This document shows positions 8,169 to 16,709 of a DNA stretch of 64,000 nucleotides, piece by piece; positions within the stretch are counted from its first letter, which is position 1, and each line of letters begins with the position of its first letter. The DNA is taken from NCBI RefSeq assembly GCF_028736235.1, contig NZ_CP117884.1, positions 1,612,001-1,676,000 of the forward strand, in the 5' to 3' direction. A model generated the notes under the pieces. It ran no database searches. It had not been told where the DNA came from and worked only from the letters and a program-made list of their open reading frames with translations. Source of the DNA: Lacticaseibacillus pabuli. GTDB taxonomy: Bacteria; Bacillota; Bacilli; Lactobacillales; Lactobacillaceae. Position numbers and translations under genes: made by a program.

Positions 8169-9218
8169 ATGGCAAAAAAAGTCATCACACGTGGCAAGTT
8201 TGACAAGTTGCAACAGCTTTCTAACGACAAAGGCGTTATCGCGGCTCTCGCGATTGACCAGCGCGGTTCGATGAAGAAGATGATGAAGGCGGCTGATGAT
8301 AAGGAAGGCGCTTCTTACAGCCTCGACCAAATCTACACTTTCAAGGAACTCGTTTCCAAGGAACTGACAAAGTACGCTTCCGCTATTCTGACCGATGAAG
8401 AGCTCGGTTTCAAAGCAATGACTGCCAAAGATCCTAGTTCTGGTTTGATTCTCTCCTACGAAAAGACCGGCTACGATGTTACGACTGTCGGCCGTTTCCC
8501 AGAACTGCTTCATGGTGAAAGCATTGACCGCCTGGCTGCTAAGGGCGCCGATGCCGTTAAGGTTCTTGTATACTACAATCCTCACGATAAGGATGAAATT
8601 AACAACGAGAAGCACGCATTCGTTGAACGCCTGGGCAACGAAGCCCGTGGCGCTGACATGCCTCTCTTCCTTGAAGTCGTAACCTACGACGACAACATTC
8701 CTGATGCCAAGAGTTTTGAATACGCACAGGAAAAGCCAGCCCTGGTTCTGGACTCCATGAAGGAATTCACCAAGGCAAAGTATGGTGTTGATGTCCTCAA
8801 GGCTGAAGTACCAGTCAACTGGGACTTCGTTGAAGGTCACACCGCACCTGGCGTCAAGGCAGCTTACACTGAAGCTGAAGCAGCTAAGTACTTCCAGCAG
8901 TTCAATGAAGTTGTTGACCGTCCATTCATCTACCTCTCCGCTGGTGTTTCTGCTGAAACATTCCGTGAAGAACTCAACTTTGCCGGCAAGTCTGGCAACA
9001 AGTTCAACGGTATCCTTTGTGGCCGTGCAACATGGCGCGATGGTATCGAAGTTATGGCCAAGGATGGCGAAGCCGGCTTGACCAAGTGGCTGCAGACAAC
9101 TGGTAAGCAGAATGTTGAAGAACTCAACAGCATTCTCAATACCTACGCAAAGCCATGGTACGAATGGTACGGCGGTCTCGACAACATCGATGTTGTTGAC
9201 CCAGTTGTTACCAAGTAA
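8169..9218 (+). CDS. lacD: Tagatose 1,6-bisphosphate aldolase (LacD family)
   Basis: 349 residues, slightly longer than the usual 325-332. LacD-type class I aldolases split tagatose 1,6-bisphosphate into two triose phosphates. Seen here are AALAIDQRGSMKKMM near residue 20, the Schiff-base lysine region YGVDVLKAEVPVNWDFVEG, and the C-terminal phosphate-binding strand FNGILCGRATW. The ribosome site is GGAGGG. There is no lacA, lacB or lacC nearby. The protein may serve a pathway encoded elsewhere, or use a related ketose phosphate, since LacD relatives also act on sulfo-sugars and fructose 1,6-bisphosphate. Confidence 0.9.
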   Translation: MAKKVITRGKFDKLQQLSNDKGVIAALAIDQRGSMKKMMKAADDKEGASYSLDQIYTFKELVSKELTKYASAILTDEELGFKAMTAKDPSSGLILSYEKTGYDVTTVGRFPELLHGESIDRLAAKGADAVKVLVYYNPHDKDEINNEKHAFVERLGNEARGADMPLFLEVVTYDDNIPDAKSFEYAQEKPALVLDSMKEFTKAKYGVDVLKAEVPVNWDFVEGHTAPGVKAAYTEAEAAKYFQQFNEVVDRPFIYLSAGVSAETFREELNFAGKSGNKFNGILCGRATWRDGIEVMAKDGEAGLTKWLQTTGKQNVEELNSILNTYAKPWYEWYGGLDNIDVVDPVVTK

Positions 9219-9237
9219 TCCATTAAACCAATTAGAG

Positions 9238-9261
9238 CCGCTCATGATGAGCGGTTTTTTT
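9238..9261 (+). terminator. Terminator after lacD
   Basis: CCGCTCA-TGA-TGAGCGG stem followed by seven T. From 9262 to 9489 there is no gene; a GC-rich hairpin GACGGC...GCCGTC lies near 9389-9414. Confidence 0.88.
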
Positions 9262-9489
9262 GATATCCGCGTTTGATAGGTATAAGCGATTCTAATGCTT
9301 CTTGATTACAGGCAGTCACGCATAGCTACGTCACAAATTTTGTCACACGCGCATGTGCCTAACCGTTGTCGCTAAGTTCGAGACCCTGACGGCGCCGCGA
9401 AGCGACTGCCGTCCGCGCCCGTTGTCATGTCGATTTCGTTCCGCGAACATCCTCATTCGCCTATACCAATTGCCAACCTATTCCAACTC

Positions 9490-9521
9490 AAAAGGCCTGC
9501 CATCTGCGATGACAGGCCTTT
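9490..9521 (-). terminator. Terminator after the VanZ-like gene
   Basis: Minus strand AAAGGCCTGTCAT...ATGGCAGGCCTTTT, a long stem with one mismatch, nine bases past the VanZ stop codon. Confidence 0.8.
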
Positions 9522-9530
9522 AACTCCTAA

Positions 9531-10154
9531 TTAGTGGCGATGTGGTCTAAACATTGCCGCAAAAAGTGCGTAGATTGTGTACCCGAGCAGGGCACCGACT
9601 GTATTGAAAATCCAATCGTCAATATCCGTGACGCCAGTGATCAGGAGAAACTGCAAGGACTCGATGCACAGTGATAACGCCGCCCCGATCAGAACGGTCC
9701 GCCCAAGTTTGTGGCCCCGCTGCATAATCATTGGCGCCATGATACCAAGTGGCACGAACCAGGCGACGTTACCCAGGGACTGATAATAGAAATCAAACAT
9801 CGTCGCACCGCGGGATAACTTCAAGGTCTCAATCAGCGGCCGCAAGTTCATCTGCGTTAACGAGCGGTCCCAGTGGAATACCAGTTGCCATGGATAGTAA
9901 TAGGTTCCGCGGAAAACGGTCAAAAACATCAGCAGTAAGATGTAGCCAGTAAACACGAGAATCAGCAGCTCGCGACCCCAGTGGCCATGGCGTCCCCGCA
10001 GCTGGCGGTACAGAAGCCGCAGCACGATGAAAATTAGCAGGTACAAAATGGTTTTATCCAAGCTTAAAACGACAAGCTTAATCAGTGGAAAATGATTAAT
10101 ACGTCCCGCCAACTCAGTATGTAGGTATTGATAAAGTGGTCCAAGAAATATCAT
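9531..10154 (-). CDS. VanZ-like membrane protein
   Basis: 207 residues with about five spans. VanZ-family marks are seen in order: LTVFRGTYYY, then MNLRPLIETL, GNVAWFVPLG, SLCIESLQFL and VTDIDDWIFNTVGALLGY. VanZ proteins are linked to low-level glycopeptide tolerance, but most family members have no known role. AGGAGG precedes the ATG. It is divergent from the LTA-synthase-like gene, with a 144-bp shared control region. Confidence 0.88.
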   Translation of the reverse strand: MIFLGPLYQYLHTELAGRINHFPLIKLVVLSLDKTILYLLIFIVLRLLYRQLRGRHGHWGRELLILVFTGYILLLMFLTVFRGTYYYPWQLVFHWDRSLTQMNLRPLIETLKLSRGATMFDFYYQSLGNVAWFVPLGIMAPMIMQRGHKLGRTVLIGAALSLCIESLQFLLITGVTDIDDWIFNTVGALLGYTIYALFAAMFRPHRH

Positions 10155-10298
10155 CGCCGCGTCCTCCTGCTATATTGTATCAGAACTCAGTCACAATCTA
10201 AGGTTCCTTAGTAAATAATTACGTCCTGGCGTTACGGCTTTCGTCCGCGCAGTTAAGGGAGTAAAATTAACGGATATACAAGGAAGGAGGCCGCATCT

Positions 10299-12530
10299 TT
10301 GGCCAACACATCAGCCCACAGGATTAGTAAACGCCTGCGGTTCATTTTAATATTGCTCGCACTTATTTGGGCGAAGACGCTGATCGCGTACTTCTTTAAC
10401 TTCAGACTGCCTTCAGATAATCCTTTGCAGTTTGTCATTAAGCTCGTCAACCCAATCGGGACGAGTTTATTCCTATTATCCTTGAGCATGTACTTCCGCA
10501 AGCCGAAGCGCACCTTCATCACAGCAGGAATCATCTATATCCTGCTCTGCGTGCTGCTCATTGCGAACGTCCTTTACTATCGTGAATTCACCGATTTCAT
10601 GACCATCTCCACCGTTCTCGGCGTGTCAAAGGTCTCCCAAGGCCTTGGTGCCACCAGTATTTCAACCCTGCAACCGGGCGACCTTGTCTACTTCCTCGAC
10701 TTCATCTTAGTTGGGGCATTCTACCTCGTCGTTGCCGCGCGCAACGTTTACCGCTTTTTACAGCATGAGCCTATCAAGTGGCCCCACCCTGACTGGGGCG
10801 AAGAAACACAGAACCCGCTCCAGCCGCTCGCCACAACCGTCGCCGGCCTGCTAATTTTCATGATCACAATGGCAGTCAGCGAGCTCAACCGACCGCAGCT
10901 GCTCACACGAACCTTTGACCGGACCTACATCGTCCGTTATTTGGGACTTGCACCCTTTACCGTTTATGATGGCTTGAAGACCGCCCAGACGAGCCAAGTG
11001 CGGGCGCAGGCCAGCAGCGGTGATATGGATAAGGTACTGCGTTACACGCAATCCCACTATGCCGCACCTGATGCGCAATATTTTGGCTCTGAAAAGGGCA
11101 AGAACGTCATCATCATTCACCTGGAGAGCTTCCAGCAGTTCCTAATCGGTCAAAAGATTAAGGGCAAGGAAGTGACGCCGTTCCTGAACTCATTAATCAA
11201 GAACAAGAATACGCTCAGCTTCAGCAACGTATTCAACCAAGTTGGCCTTGGCCGCACTAGCGACGCCGAGAACATGCTTGAAACCAGCACCTTTGGCTTA
11301 TCCGGCAGTTCCTTGTTTAGTACCTATGGCAATGACAACACCTTCCAGGCGGCCCCTGCCATTTTGCACCAAACTGATGGCTACACGAGTGCTGTCATGC
11401 ATGGTGGCAATGCCGAATTCTGGAATCGTGACAGTACCTATAAGAGTTTGGGCTACAATTACTTCTTCTCCGGGAATTACTATGACCACTCAACGGACAT
11501 GAACACCGAATTCGGGATTAAGGACAAGCTGATGTTTGCCGAAAGTGCCAAGTACCTCGAGCACTTGCAGCAGCCCTTTTACAGCAAAATCATCACGACG
11601 AGCAACCACTTCCCATTCAGTATCGACAGCGAAGATAGCGACTTCCCTGATGCCGGCACCGATGACGTCACGGTCAATAACTACTTTAAGACGGCCAACT
11701 ATCTAGACCAGTCCCTCCGCGAGTTCTTTGCTTACCTCAAAAAGAGCGGTCTTGATAAGAAAAGCCTGGTCATGATTTATGGGGACCACTACGGGATTAG
11801 CGATGACCGCAACAAGAGCCTGGCGCCGGTGCTGGGCAAGAAGGCCAGCGACTGGACCAGTTTCGACGACGCCCAGTTGCAACGGATTCCGCTGATTTTC
11901 TATAGTCCTGGCCTTAAGGGCGGTCAAAAGGATACGTATGGCGGTGAAATTGACGTCTTGCCAACGCTGATGCACCTGCTGGGCGTTCACACCAAGAAGT
12001 ACGTGCAGTTCGGGACCGACCTGTTGAGTCCCAACCACGACCAGGTAGTGGCATTCCGAAACCGCAACTTTGTCACCCCTGATTACACGGCGATTGGTAG
12101 TAAATATTACCTCAACGCCAGCGGTCAGGAAGTGAAACCGGACGTCGAATCTCTAGACGTCCTCAAACAGGATAAGGCACAGGTCGACAACGAGCTGACG
12201 CTGTCTGACCTAGTTGCCACAAAGAACCTCCTGCGATTCTACACGCCAACTGGCTTCACACCGGTGGACAGTCATAAGTACGACTACAGTTACAGCCTGT
12301 ACGAGATGCTACGAACCGAAAAGAACGCTGGCAACGGGAGCACCAGTCTGTACTCAGAACGCGGCGATAAATCAACCTCCGTTCTCTACAAGACCAACGC
12401 CCCTGAACTGAGCGATGACAAGACCCCGATTACCGATTATCCAAGCAAAGTCGAAGATCAAACCGACGTCGATAGTTCAAGCATTGCGGCGCGACTCGAA
12501 GAAGCCACCAGCACATCATCCAGTAATTAA
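10299..12530 (+). CDS. LTA synthase family sulfatase-fold membrane protein
   Basis: 743 residues from a TTG codon at 10299, eight bases after AAGGAGG; no in-frame ATG fits as well. Five N-terminal spans (to about residue 220) are followed by an extracellular sulfatase-like domain. Visible motifs are IIIHLESFQQF, GLGRTSDAENMLETSTFGL with the presumed catalytic Thr in GRTSD, and MIYGDHYGIS for the metal site. Such proteins polymerise glycerol phosphate onto a lipid anchor or transfer phosphoglycerol to wall polymers. The C-terminal 120 residues are Ser/Thr/Asp-rich. Whether it is the main LtaS or a paralogue cannot be told. Confidence 0.9.
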   Translation: MANTSAHRISKRLRFILILLALIWAKTLIAYFFNFRLPSDNPLQFVIKLVNPIGTSLFLLSLSMYFRKPKRTFITAGIIYILLCVLLIANVLYYREFTDFMTISTVLGVSKVSQGLGATSISTLQPGDLVYFLDFILVGAFYLVVAARNVYRFLQHEPIKWPHPDWGEETQNPLQPLATTVAGLLIFMITMAVSELNRPQLLTRTFDRTYIVRYLGLAPFTVYDGLKTAQTSQVRAQASSGDMDKVLRYTQSHYAAPDAQYFGSEKGKNVIIIHLESFQQFLIGQKIKGKEVTPFLNSLIKNKNTLSFSNVFNQVGLGRTSDAENMLETSTFGLSGSSLFSTYGNDNTFQAAPAILHQTDGYTSAVMHGGNAEFWNRDSTYKSLGYNYFFSGNYYDHSTDMNTEFGIKDKLMFAESAKYLEHLQQPFYSKIITTSNHFPFSIDSEDSDFPDAGTDDVTVNNYFKTANYLDQSLREFFAYLKKSGLDKKSLVMIYGDHYGISDDRNKSLAPVLGKKASDWTSFDDAQLQRIPLIFYSPGLKGGQKDTYGGEIDVLPTLMHLLGVHTKKYVQFGTDLLSPNHDQVVAFRNRNFVTPDYTAIGSKYYLNASGQEVKPDVESLDVLKQDKAQVDNELTLSDLVATKNLLRFYTPTGFTPVDSHKYDYSYSLYEMLRTEKNAGNGSTSLYSERGDKSTSVLYKTNAPELSDDKTPITDYPSKVEDQTDVDSSSIAARLEEATSTSSSN

Positions 12531-12540
12531 TAGTAAGATT

Positions 12541-12566
12541 AGGGGACGTGGCTAACGTCCCCTTTT
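12541..12566 (+). terminator. Terminator after the LTA-synthase-like gene
   Basis: AGGGGACGT-GGCTA-ACGTCCCCT, a 9-bp perfect stem followed by TTTG. Confidence 0.8.
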
Positions 12567-12659
12567 GTGTGGTTCACGGCAAAAGGGCGTCGCTTTGACG
12601 TGCTTTGTTCATACTTTGTTCAAATCCTGCTTCTATACTAATCACAATGAGGTGACAAC

Positions 12660-13409
12660 ATGCGATTTATTGAGCGAGTTTTCAAGGGAATCAGTTTTCA
12701 CTGGCGCGACCATCTGCTCACCTTTGGCACCGCGATTCTCTTCACCCTGCTTGGGCTTTTCTTTCAAACGAATCTGATGCTCGAAAACATGGCCAGCAAC
12801 AGCTTCTCGCGGCGCATTGACACGTTTAGCAACGCGAACGTGCCAGCAGCCAATTCCGCAACCACTGCGGTCACGCACGCGCACCAAGTCTTGCAGCACG
12901 TGTACAGCAGCGGCTTTTGGGTCACAATCTTTGCCTTCGCGCTCATGACCGGTCTCATTGCGTGGAAACAAACTCGTGACCGTCGTGATGAACTAGCTGC
13001 CTACACCATCGCCGGCAACCACACCGCGGACATCGCCAGCCAGAACGCCATTGAATCGCTCATTAACTTTTTCGCTGGGTTCTCCGTCACGTCACTCGTC
13101 ACAATGCTCCAAGCCGGCTTTTTTGCCAACTTGGTTTCCCGCTTCAACCGCGAGCACTTCATGTCAGCTTTGACCAACACCACTGGCCTGCACCTGACGA
13201 CACTGAAGGCACAGCTCAGCCAGCTTTTCGTGCACCGCGTGACCGACTTCAACGTGCACAGCCTCATCTTCGGCCGTGGCGCGGCAGATTACCTGCTGGA
13301 TAGTCTGGGTGGGTACAGCCTCATCTTCGCGTTTGGCTGCGTCCTAACGCTCATCATTCACTATTTCAGCACCTACATGGCTGTCAACAAGCTGAGTCGC
13401 GATCTTTAA
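12660..13409 (+). CDS. FtsX-type ABC permease-like protein
   Basis: 249 residues. One span near residues 19-36, a loop of about 60 residues outside, and three further spans (near 84-101, 130-160 and 218-240) give the four-span plan of FtsX/MacB-type permeases. An example of the cytoplasmic face is WKQTRDRRDELAAYTIAGN, where the RRDELA text corresponds to the regulatory loop of such permeases. The ATG follows GAGGTG. Next gene is a degenerate ATPase 25 bases on, so the two form one unit. The substrate is unknown. Confidence 0.65.
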   Translation: MRFIERVFKGISFHWRDHLLTFGTAILFTLLGLFFQTNLMLENMASNSFSRRIDTFSNANVPAANSATTAVTHAHQVLQHVYSSGFWVTIFAFALMTGLIAWKQTRDRRDELAAYTIAGNHTADIASQNAIESLINFFAGFSVTSLVTMLQAGFFANLVSRFNREHFMSALTNTTGLHLTTLKAQLSQLFVHRVTDFNVHSLIFGRGAADYLLDSLGGYSLIFAFGCVLTLIIHYFSTYMAVNKLSRDL

Positions 13410-13434
13410 TCCTATCTGGAAGGAGGCACCGCCC

Positions 13435-13980
13435 ATGTTTTTGAGCAAGAAACTAAAATCACACATCGAAATGAAACAATCGCTCACAACGACGGGCCTC
13501 CATATTCTCGCTGCACCGGCTGACAAACCGGTGGAAGAGCGATTACGTGCGTATGCGCGGGAACTCAAGAAAAAGAGCTGCCTCGGCCAGATTGGCTTTA
13601 TCACGAGTCGTTCGGCCGTGGTGCCCTACCTCAGCGTCCGGAGCAACATTTTCCTCCGCGGACACGAACATGATCTCGATATACTCCCCAGCTTCTTCAC
13701 GACCGACCCCAACTTCTTACAAGAACGTGCTGACCATATTAGCGAATTACAACGGATTTACATCGAGTTTTACCGCAACGCGCTTGATGGCCACCGCTTC
13801 ATCTTCATGAGTGATTTGGCAGACGGGTTGGACCGTGCCTCTGCCCGGCGCATGATGACTGATTTCGATACCAGTAGCCGGCGCCTGGGCATCAGCCTGA
13901 TGATGCTGACTAGTGATCAAAGTATGTTGCGCGATTTTCCAGACAACAGCGATACCGCACCCTCACAATTATTCCAATAA
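13435..13980 (+). CDS. Degenerate ABC ATPase partner lacking a Walker A motif
   Basis: 181 residues after AAGGAGG. The C-terminal half carries a Walker-B/D-loop-like stretch, HRFIFMSDLADGLDRASARR, then a switch-like segment ISLMMLTSD. This resembles the second half of MacB/FtsE-type ATPases. The first half has no GxxxxGKS/T P-loop and is shorter than a normal subunit (about 220). It therefore probably does not hydrolyse ATP by itself. It follows the FtsX-like gene directly. It may be a regulatory partner or a decaying pair. Confidence 0.55.
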   Translation: MFLSKKLKSHIEMKQSLTTTGLHILAAPADKPVEERLRAYARELKKKSCLGQIGFITSRSAVVPYLSVRSNIFLRGHEHDLDILPSFFTTDPNFLQERADHISELQRIYIEFYRNALDGHRFIFMSDLADGLDRASARRMMTDFDTSSRRLGISLMMLTSDQSMLRDFPDNSDTAPSQLFQ

Positions 13981-13987
13981 GTTTTGC

Positions 13988-14019
13988 AGGCGTGGCCGGA
14001 GGGGGTTCACGCTTTTTTT
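13988..14019 (+). terminator. Terminator after the ABC-like pair
   Basis: GCGTG...CACGC stem with a 13-base loop followed by seven T. 14020-14103 shows nothing. Confidence 0.75.
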
Positions 14020-14103
14020 GCGGCAATTTTGGTCAAATCATCATCCCGTGTTAGTATTTACTTCACATTTAAGCCCTAACATCATATTTATCATGGTTTA
14101 GAC

Positions 14104-14138
14104 AAAAAAAGACACATCGTTGTTCACACAACGATGTG
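14104..14138 (-). terminator. Displaced ssrA terminator
   Basis: On the minus strand CACATCGTTGT-GTGA-ACAACGATGTG is an 11-bp perfect stem followed by TCTTTTTTT. It lies just beyond the left att core in the direction in which ssrA is read. Before integration it would have been 9 bases past the 3' end of tmRNA. It is now 45.9 kb away from it. Confidence 0.85.
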
Positions 14139-14146
14139 CCGGATTG

Positions 14147-14163
14147 ATGGAGGTGAGGAGAAT
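14147..14163. other. attL core
   Basis: ATGGAGGTGAGGAGAAT, identical to 60006-60022. On the minus strand it equals the last bases of the tmRNA T-arm and acceptor stem plus one base. Confidence 0.92.
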
Positions 14164-14198
14164 AATGTTCCTTGCTGCATCAGCGTTTAGAGCCGTTC

Positions 14199-14219
14199 TG
14201 TGCAACAAACGTGCAACAG
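14199..14219. repeat. Integrase arm-type repeats, left
   Basis: TGTGCAACAA (14199-14208) and CGTGCAACAG (14210-14219), 11 bp apart, lie 36 bases inside the left core. The same ten-mer occurs twice at the same spacing beside the right core, so these are probable arm-binding sites for the integrase. Confidence 0.7.
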
Positions 14220-14225
14220 ATTATA

Positions 14226-14453
14226 TTAATCTTCATAGCTCTGGATTTCGTCGGTAATATCTTCTTCGGTTTCCTTGAGGTCGTCGCTGTAAGATACAGC
14301 ATCGTCAATTGCATTAGGCCAAAGAATCCATAGAGGGTGCGTGCTCTCTTCATCATTGCGTTCATAATCGAATACCAACTTGCCGTATTCGTCCCCATCC
14401 ACGTCAACACGATATTCTTTGTCACCTTGCGAAATAAATTCAACCTTCTTCAT
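14226..14453 (-). CDS. Small acidic protein beyond the late terminator
   Basis: 75 residues, starting MKKVEFISQGDKEYRVDVDG, with a strongly acidic C-terminus (DDLKETEEDITDEIQSYED). No family recognised. It lies between the late-operon terminator (14522-14557) and attL, where temperate phages often keep genes expressed in the lysogen. A weak promoter TTTGAT-16-TATGAT (minus strand, about 14480-14510) could serve it. No strong ribosome site precedes the ATG. Shape and charge would fit a DNA-mimic or inhibitor protein, but that is only a guess. Confidence 0.55.
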   Translation of the reverse strand: MKKVEFISQGDKEYRVDVDGDEYGKLVFDYERNDEESTHPLWILWPNAIDDAVSYSDDLKETEEDITDEIQSYED

Positions 14454-14521
14454 GGTAAACCCATTTCATTGTTGATAGCTCAATCATACAGCATCTCACC
14501 CGGCATCAAAACCCAAGATAC

Positions 14522-14557
14522 AAAAAAATAGGGCCTACCCATTACAGGCTGACCCTA
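14522..14557 (-). terminator. Terminator of the late (structural and lysis) operon
   Basis: Minus strand TAGGG-TC-AGCCT...AGGC-CCTA stem with an internal bulge, followed by seven T, 16 bases past the endolysin stop. Confidence 0.8.
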
Positions 14558-14572
14558 CATCATACATATTAG

Positions 14573-15640
14573 CTAAATGACAATTGTGAACAACTTCGCG
14601 TCTGCCATCTGCTTACCGCCTAAATCAATTTGACCATCAGCGGTAATAGCTGTGGCGTGCCAATTACCTGGTGCAATTACCTTGCCGTTAGACAGAGTAA
14701 CCGACTTAGCATTGTGAGCGTCGCCCTTTGCACCAACTCGAAGTGGGTTGGCAATAATCCGGACCGCGCTTGCTGATACAGTATCGCTACCAATATCAAC
14801 CTTGCCATCAGGGTAACCGTAGATGTTCCAATCGGAACCCTTCTTAATCGTTACGCCCTTTGCGGACTTGGTATCGGCAATGACATATGCAACCCCATAC
14901 ACATTTGCGGGGCGTGCTTTTGCTACGGGCATATCTGGTGCCTCCTTCTTAATTGGTGCTGGTTTGCTTGAGACAGGTTTGCTTGGTGCAGTCTTCTTGT
15001 ACCCACTCCACGTAATCCCGGTGAGATCCACGTTGCCATCCAGACCACCAGCGCGATACGTACTGGTGAATTGGAAAATCGCAATCCCATCCATACTTGG
15101 AAAGTACAGGTAACCGCCGCTCTTACTCTTCATTGGTTCGGTGCGGATGTTGTAGTCAGGATACTCAGCGACCCACAATGAGCTGCCAATCAGCTTAACG
15201 ACTTGCTTCATGTCGAGCGTCTGATTCATAAAGTCCTTGTAGCCATACAGCACTGGTGTGTAACCAGCGGCCTTGATTCGTTTGAGCGCTGCTAGAACCA
15301 CTGCCGTGTTGCCTGACTTGTAGCCAGCACTTGCACCGGCCTCCCAATCAAGCGCAATGATACTACCCTTTGGTGTCTTCACCTGTGGCAAGAACTTATC
15401 TAGCACCGTCTTTGACTTGGCGCTACTGTTCCCGACTTCAAACCAGATGTAGGTATGAGCCCGGCGTCCCATTGCAAGGACTGCTTTTACCTGAGGTGCA
15501 TACGTTGCCTGTGAGTAGGTTCCGTTGCCATTGATTCCGCCAATCTGGATAATCGCAAACTCATCTTTGCTGGTACCCCAATCACCGTGCGTTGAATTAT
15601 ACTTCGACCAATCAACACCATGAATCTCAATCTTTATCAT
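14573..15640 (-). CDS. lys: Endolysin, GH25 lysozyme with C-terminal wall-binding repeats
   Basis: 355 residues. The GH25 N-terminal domain (to about residue 215) shows HGVDWSKYN with the conserved Asp near residue 10 and SIIALDWEAGA carrying the DxE catalytic pair near 98. It cuts the muramic acid-glucosamine bond of peptidoglycan. A Pro/Lys linker follows, then a region of about 115 residues (VYGVAYVIADTKSAKGVTIK onwards) made of short beta segments that probably bind the wall. There is no signal peptide, so the holin must release it. It overlaps the holin gene by 14 bases, and its site AGG-AGG-like (TTGGAGG) lies inside the holin. Confidence 0.92.
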   Translation of the reverse strand: MIKIEIHGVDWSKYNSTHGDWGTSKDEFAIIQIGGINGNGTYSQATYAPQVKAVLAMGRRAHTYIWFEVGNSSAKSKTVLDKFLPQVKTPKGSIIALDWEAGASAGYKSGNTAVVLAALKRIKAAGYTPVLYGYKDFMNQTLDMKQVVKLIGSSLWVAEYPDYNIRTEPMKSKSGGYLYFPSMDGIAIFQFTSTYRAGGLDGNVDLTGITWSGYKKTAPSKPVSSKPAPIKKEAPDMPVAKARPANVYGVAYVIADTKSAKGVTIKKGSDWNIYGYPDGKVDIGSDTVSASAVRIIANPLRVGAKGDAHNAKSVTLSNGKVIAPGNWHATAITADGQIDLGGKQMADAKLFTIVI

Positions 15641-15971
15641 CTTGTCCGGCCTCCAATTGCTTGATGCGTGCAGTCAGTGTGGCAATCGTATTATCCTTGC
15701 TGTCGGCTGGTGCACCGTAATCCAAGGCACGGGCACTGTCAGTAAGGCCGCTGCTCGTTGGGTCAATTGTTGCGCCGGTGACAGACAGCAAGATTGTGAG
15801 TAAGGCGTATGGGTTATTGAGGGTTGCCATAAACGCATCACCAACTGCTTTCCAAGTGGTGAGACTAGACAACTCAACCCCGCCGTAAGCCAGCACGGGC
15901 AAAATAAACGACAACACCACCAGCACAATATATGCTGGATTCTTACTACGAACTTTAAAGTTAATCTTCAT
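15627..15971 (-). CDS. Holin, phi LC3 family
   Basis: 114 residues from the ATG at 15971 (MKINFKVRSKNPAYIVLVVL), which follows a purine-rich GAAGGGAG. Two spans near residues 12-30 and 50-68, then the family text TGATIDPTSSGLTDSARALD and a charged coiled tail (LTARIKQLEAGQDDKD). It should form the inner membrane lesion that lets the endolysin out. The endolysin start lies inside its last codons. Confidence 0.88.
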   Translation of the reverse strand: MKINFKVRSKNPAYIVLVVLSFILPVLAYGGVELSSLTTWKAVGDAFMATLNNPYALLTILLSVTGATIDPTSSGLTDSARALDYGAPADSKDNTIATLTARIKQLEAGQDDKD

Positions 15972-16194
15972 GCGCTCCCTTCTTTCTTTTCCCATCTCGT
16001 AAGTGCTGATTCTCTTTCTCAAGATCATCAACTCGGTCACGTAATTCCTCGTTCTCAGCATTCACGCGGTCATATAAATCCTTGAGCTCATCGTGCTTGT
16101 TTTTCCGCGCGCTTTCTCTTAAGGACAATGCTGTTAACAGTGCCGTTGGGATGGTTGCAATTAATGGTGCCAAACTGATTAATAGTCTACCCAT
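15961..16194 (-). CDS. Small membrane protein with coiled coil (lysis cassette)
   Basis: 77 residues from the ATG at 16194 (MGRLLISLAPLIATIPTALL), with GGAGGAG upstream; a GTG nine bases before it is a weaker alternative. One N-terminal span, then a heptad-like charged helix (DRVNAENEELRDRVDDLEKE). It overlaps the holin by 11 bases and the gene before it by 8. Position suggests a holin partner or antiholin; no family assigned. Confidence 0.65.
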   Translation of the reverse strand: MGRLLISLAPLIATIPTALLTALSLRESARKNKHDELKDLYDRVNAENEELRDRVDDLEKENQHLRDGKRKKGAHED

Positions 16195-16564
16195 TCTTAT
16201 CACTGCTCCTCCGCGCCGCAATCAGCGTGAAGGCAGTGATAATTGCGTTACTAACCCACGACTGATAAGCGCCTGTTGCCATCCAGATACATAGCTCATA
16301 GGCTGTTAAAAATGTAAACAATCCTGTGGCCGTGGCAAGTAGGTACCTATTCCAACGTGCGGATCGGTTCGAGTCAAAGGTCCACCAGATGAACCCCACA
16401 CCAACCAAAGCAAAAAAAGCACCAAACGCGTCATCGTTTGCAAACTGCGCAAATTGTGGCGGCCACATAAAATAATGGTCGTTGACTATTAGCCAAAGAC
16501 CAATTGCGATTAAGCCGCCCCCGAGCGAAAAGTGGGTGGGGTGCTTCTTAATATCCTTTAGCAT
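16187..16564 (-). CDS. Membrane protein next to holin
   Basis: 125 residues with four hydrophobic spans (near 14-28, 48-62, 74-90 and 102-116). Text such as WPPQFAQFANDDAFGAFFAL and RSARWNRYLLATATGLFTFL is not a family I recognise. GGGGTGAC precedes the ATG. It lies between the XkdX-like gene and the small coiled-coil protein, so it may belong to lysis timing or to membrane anchoring of the lysis complex. Confidence 0.65.
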   Translation of the reverse strand: MLKDIKKHPTHFSLGGGLIAIGLWLIVNDHYFMWPPQFAQFANDDAFGAFFALVGVGFIWWTFDSNRSARWNRYLLATATGLFTFLTAYELCIWMATGAYQSWVSNAIITAFTLIAARRSSDKNG

Positions 16565-16569
16565 TTATG

Positions 16570-16707
16570 TCACCCCCTGTTGGTGACAGCATCAAACTGC
16601 TCCTGTGTAATTACACCCTTGCGGAGAAATAGCTTGAGTCCATCCAAGGTGCAAAAATCAGGGTAGTTACTCAGAATGAAGTTAACATTCGCCAATAGAA
16701 TTTGCAT
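16570..16707 (-). CDS. XkdX-like small protein
   Basis: 45 residues, read directly: MQILLANVNFILSNYPDFCT then LDGLKLFLRKGVITQEQFDAV and TNRG. The RKGVITQEQFD text is typical of the XkdX family, small proteins encoded between tail-fibre and lysis genes in Gram-positive phages. AGGAGG lies eight bases upstream of the ATG. Function unknown. Confidence 0.8.
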   Translation of the reverse strand: MQILLANVNFILSNYPDFCTLDGLKLFLRKGVITQEQFDAVTNRG

Positions 16708-16709
16708 GG

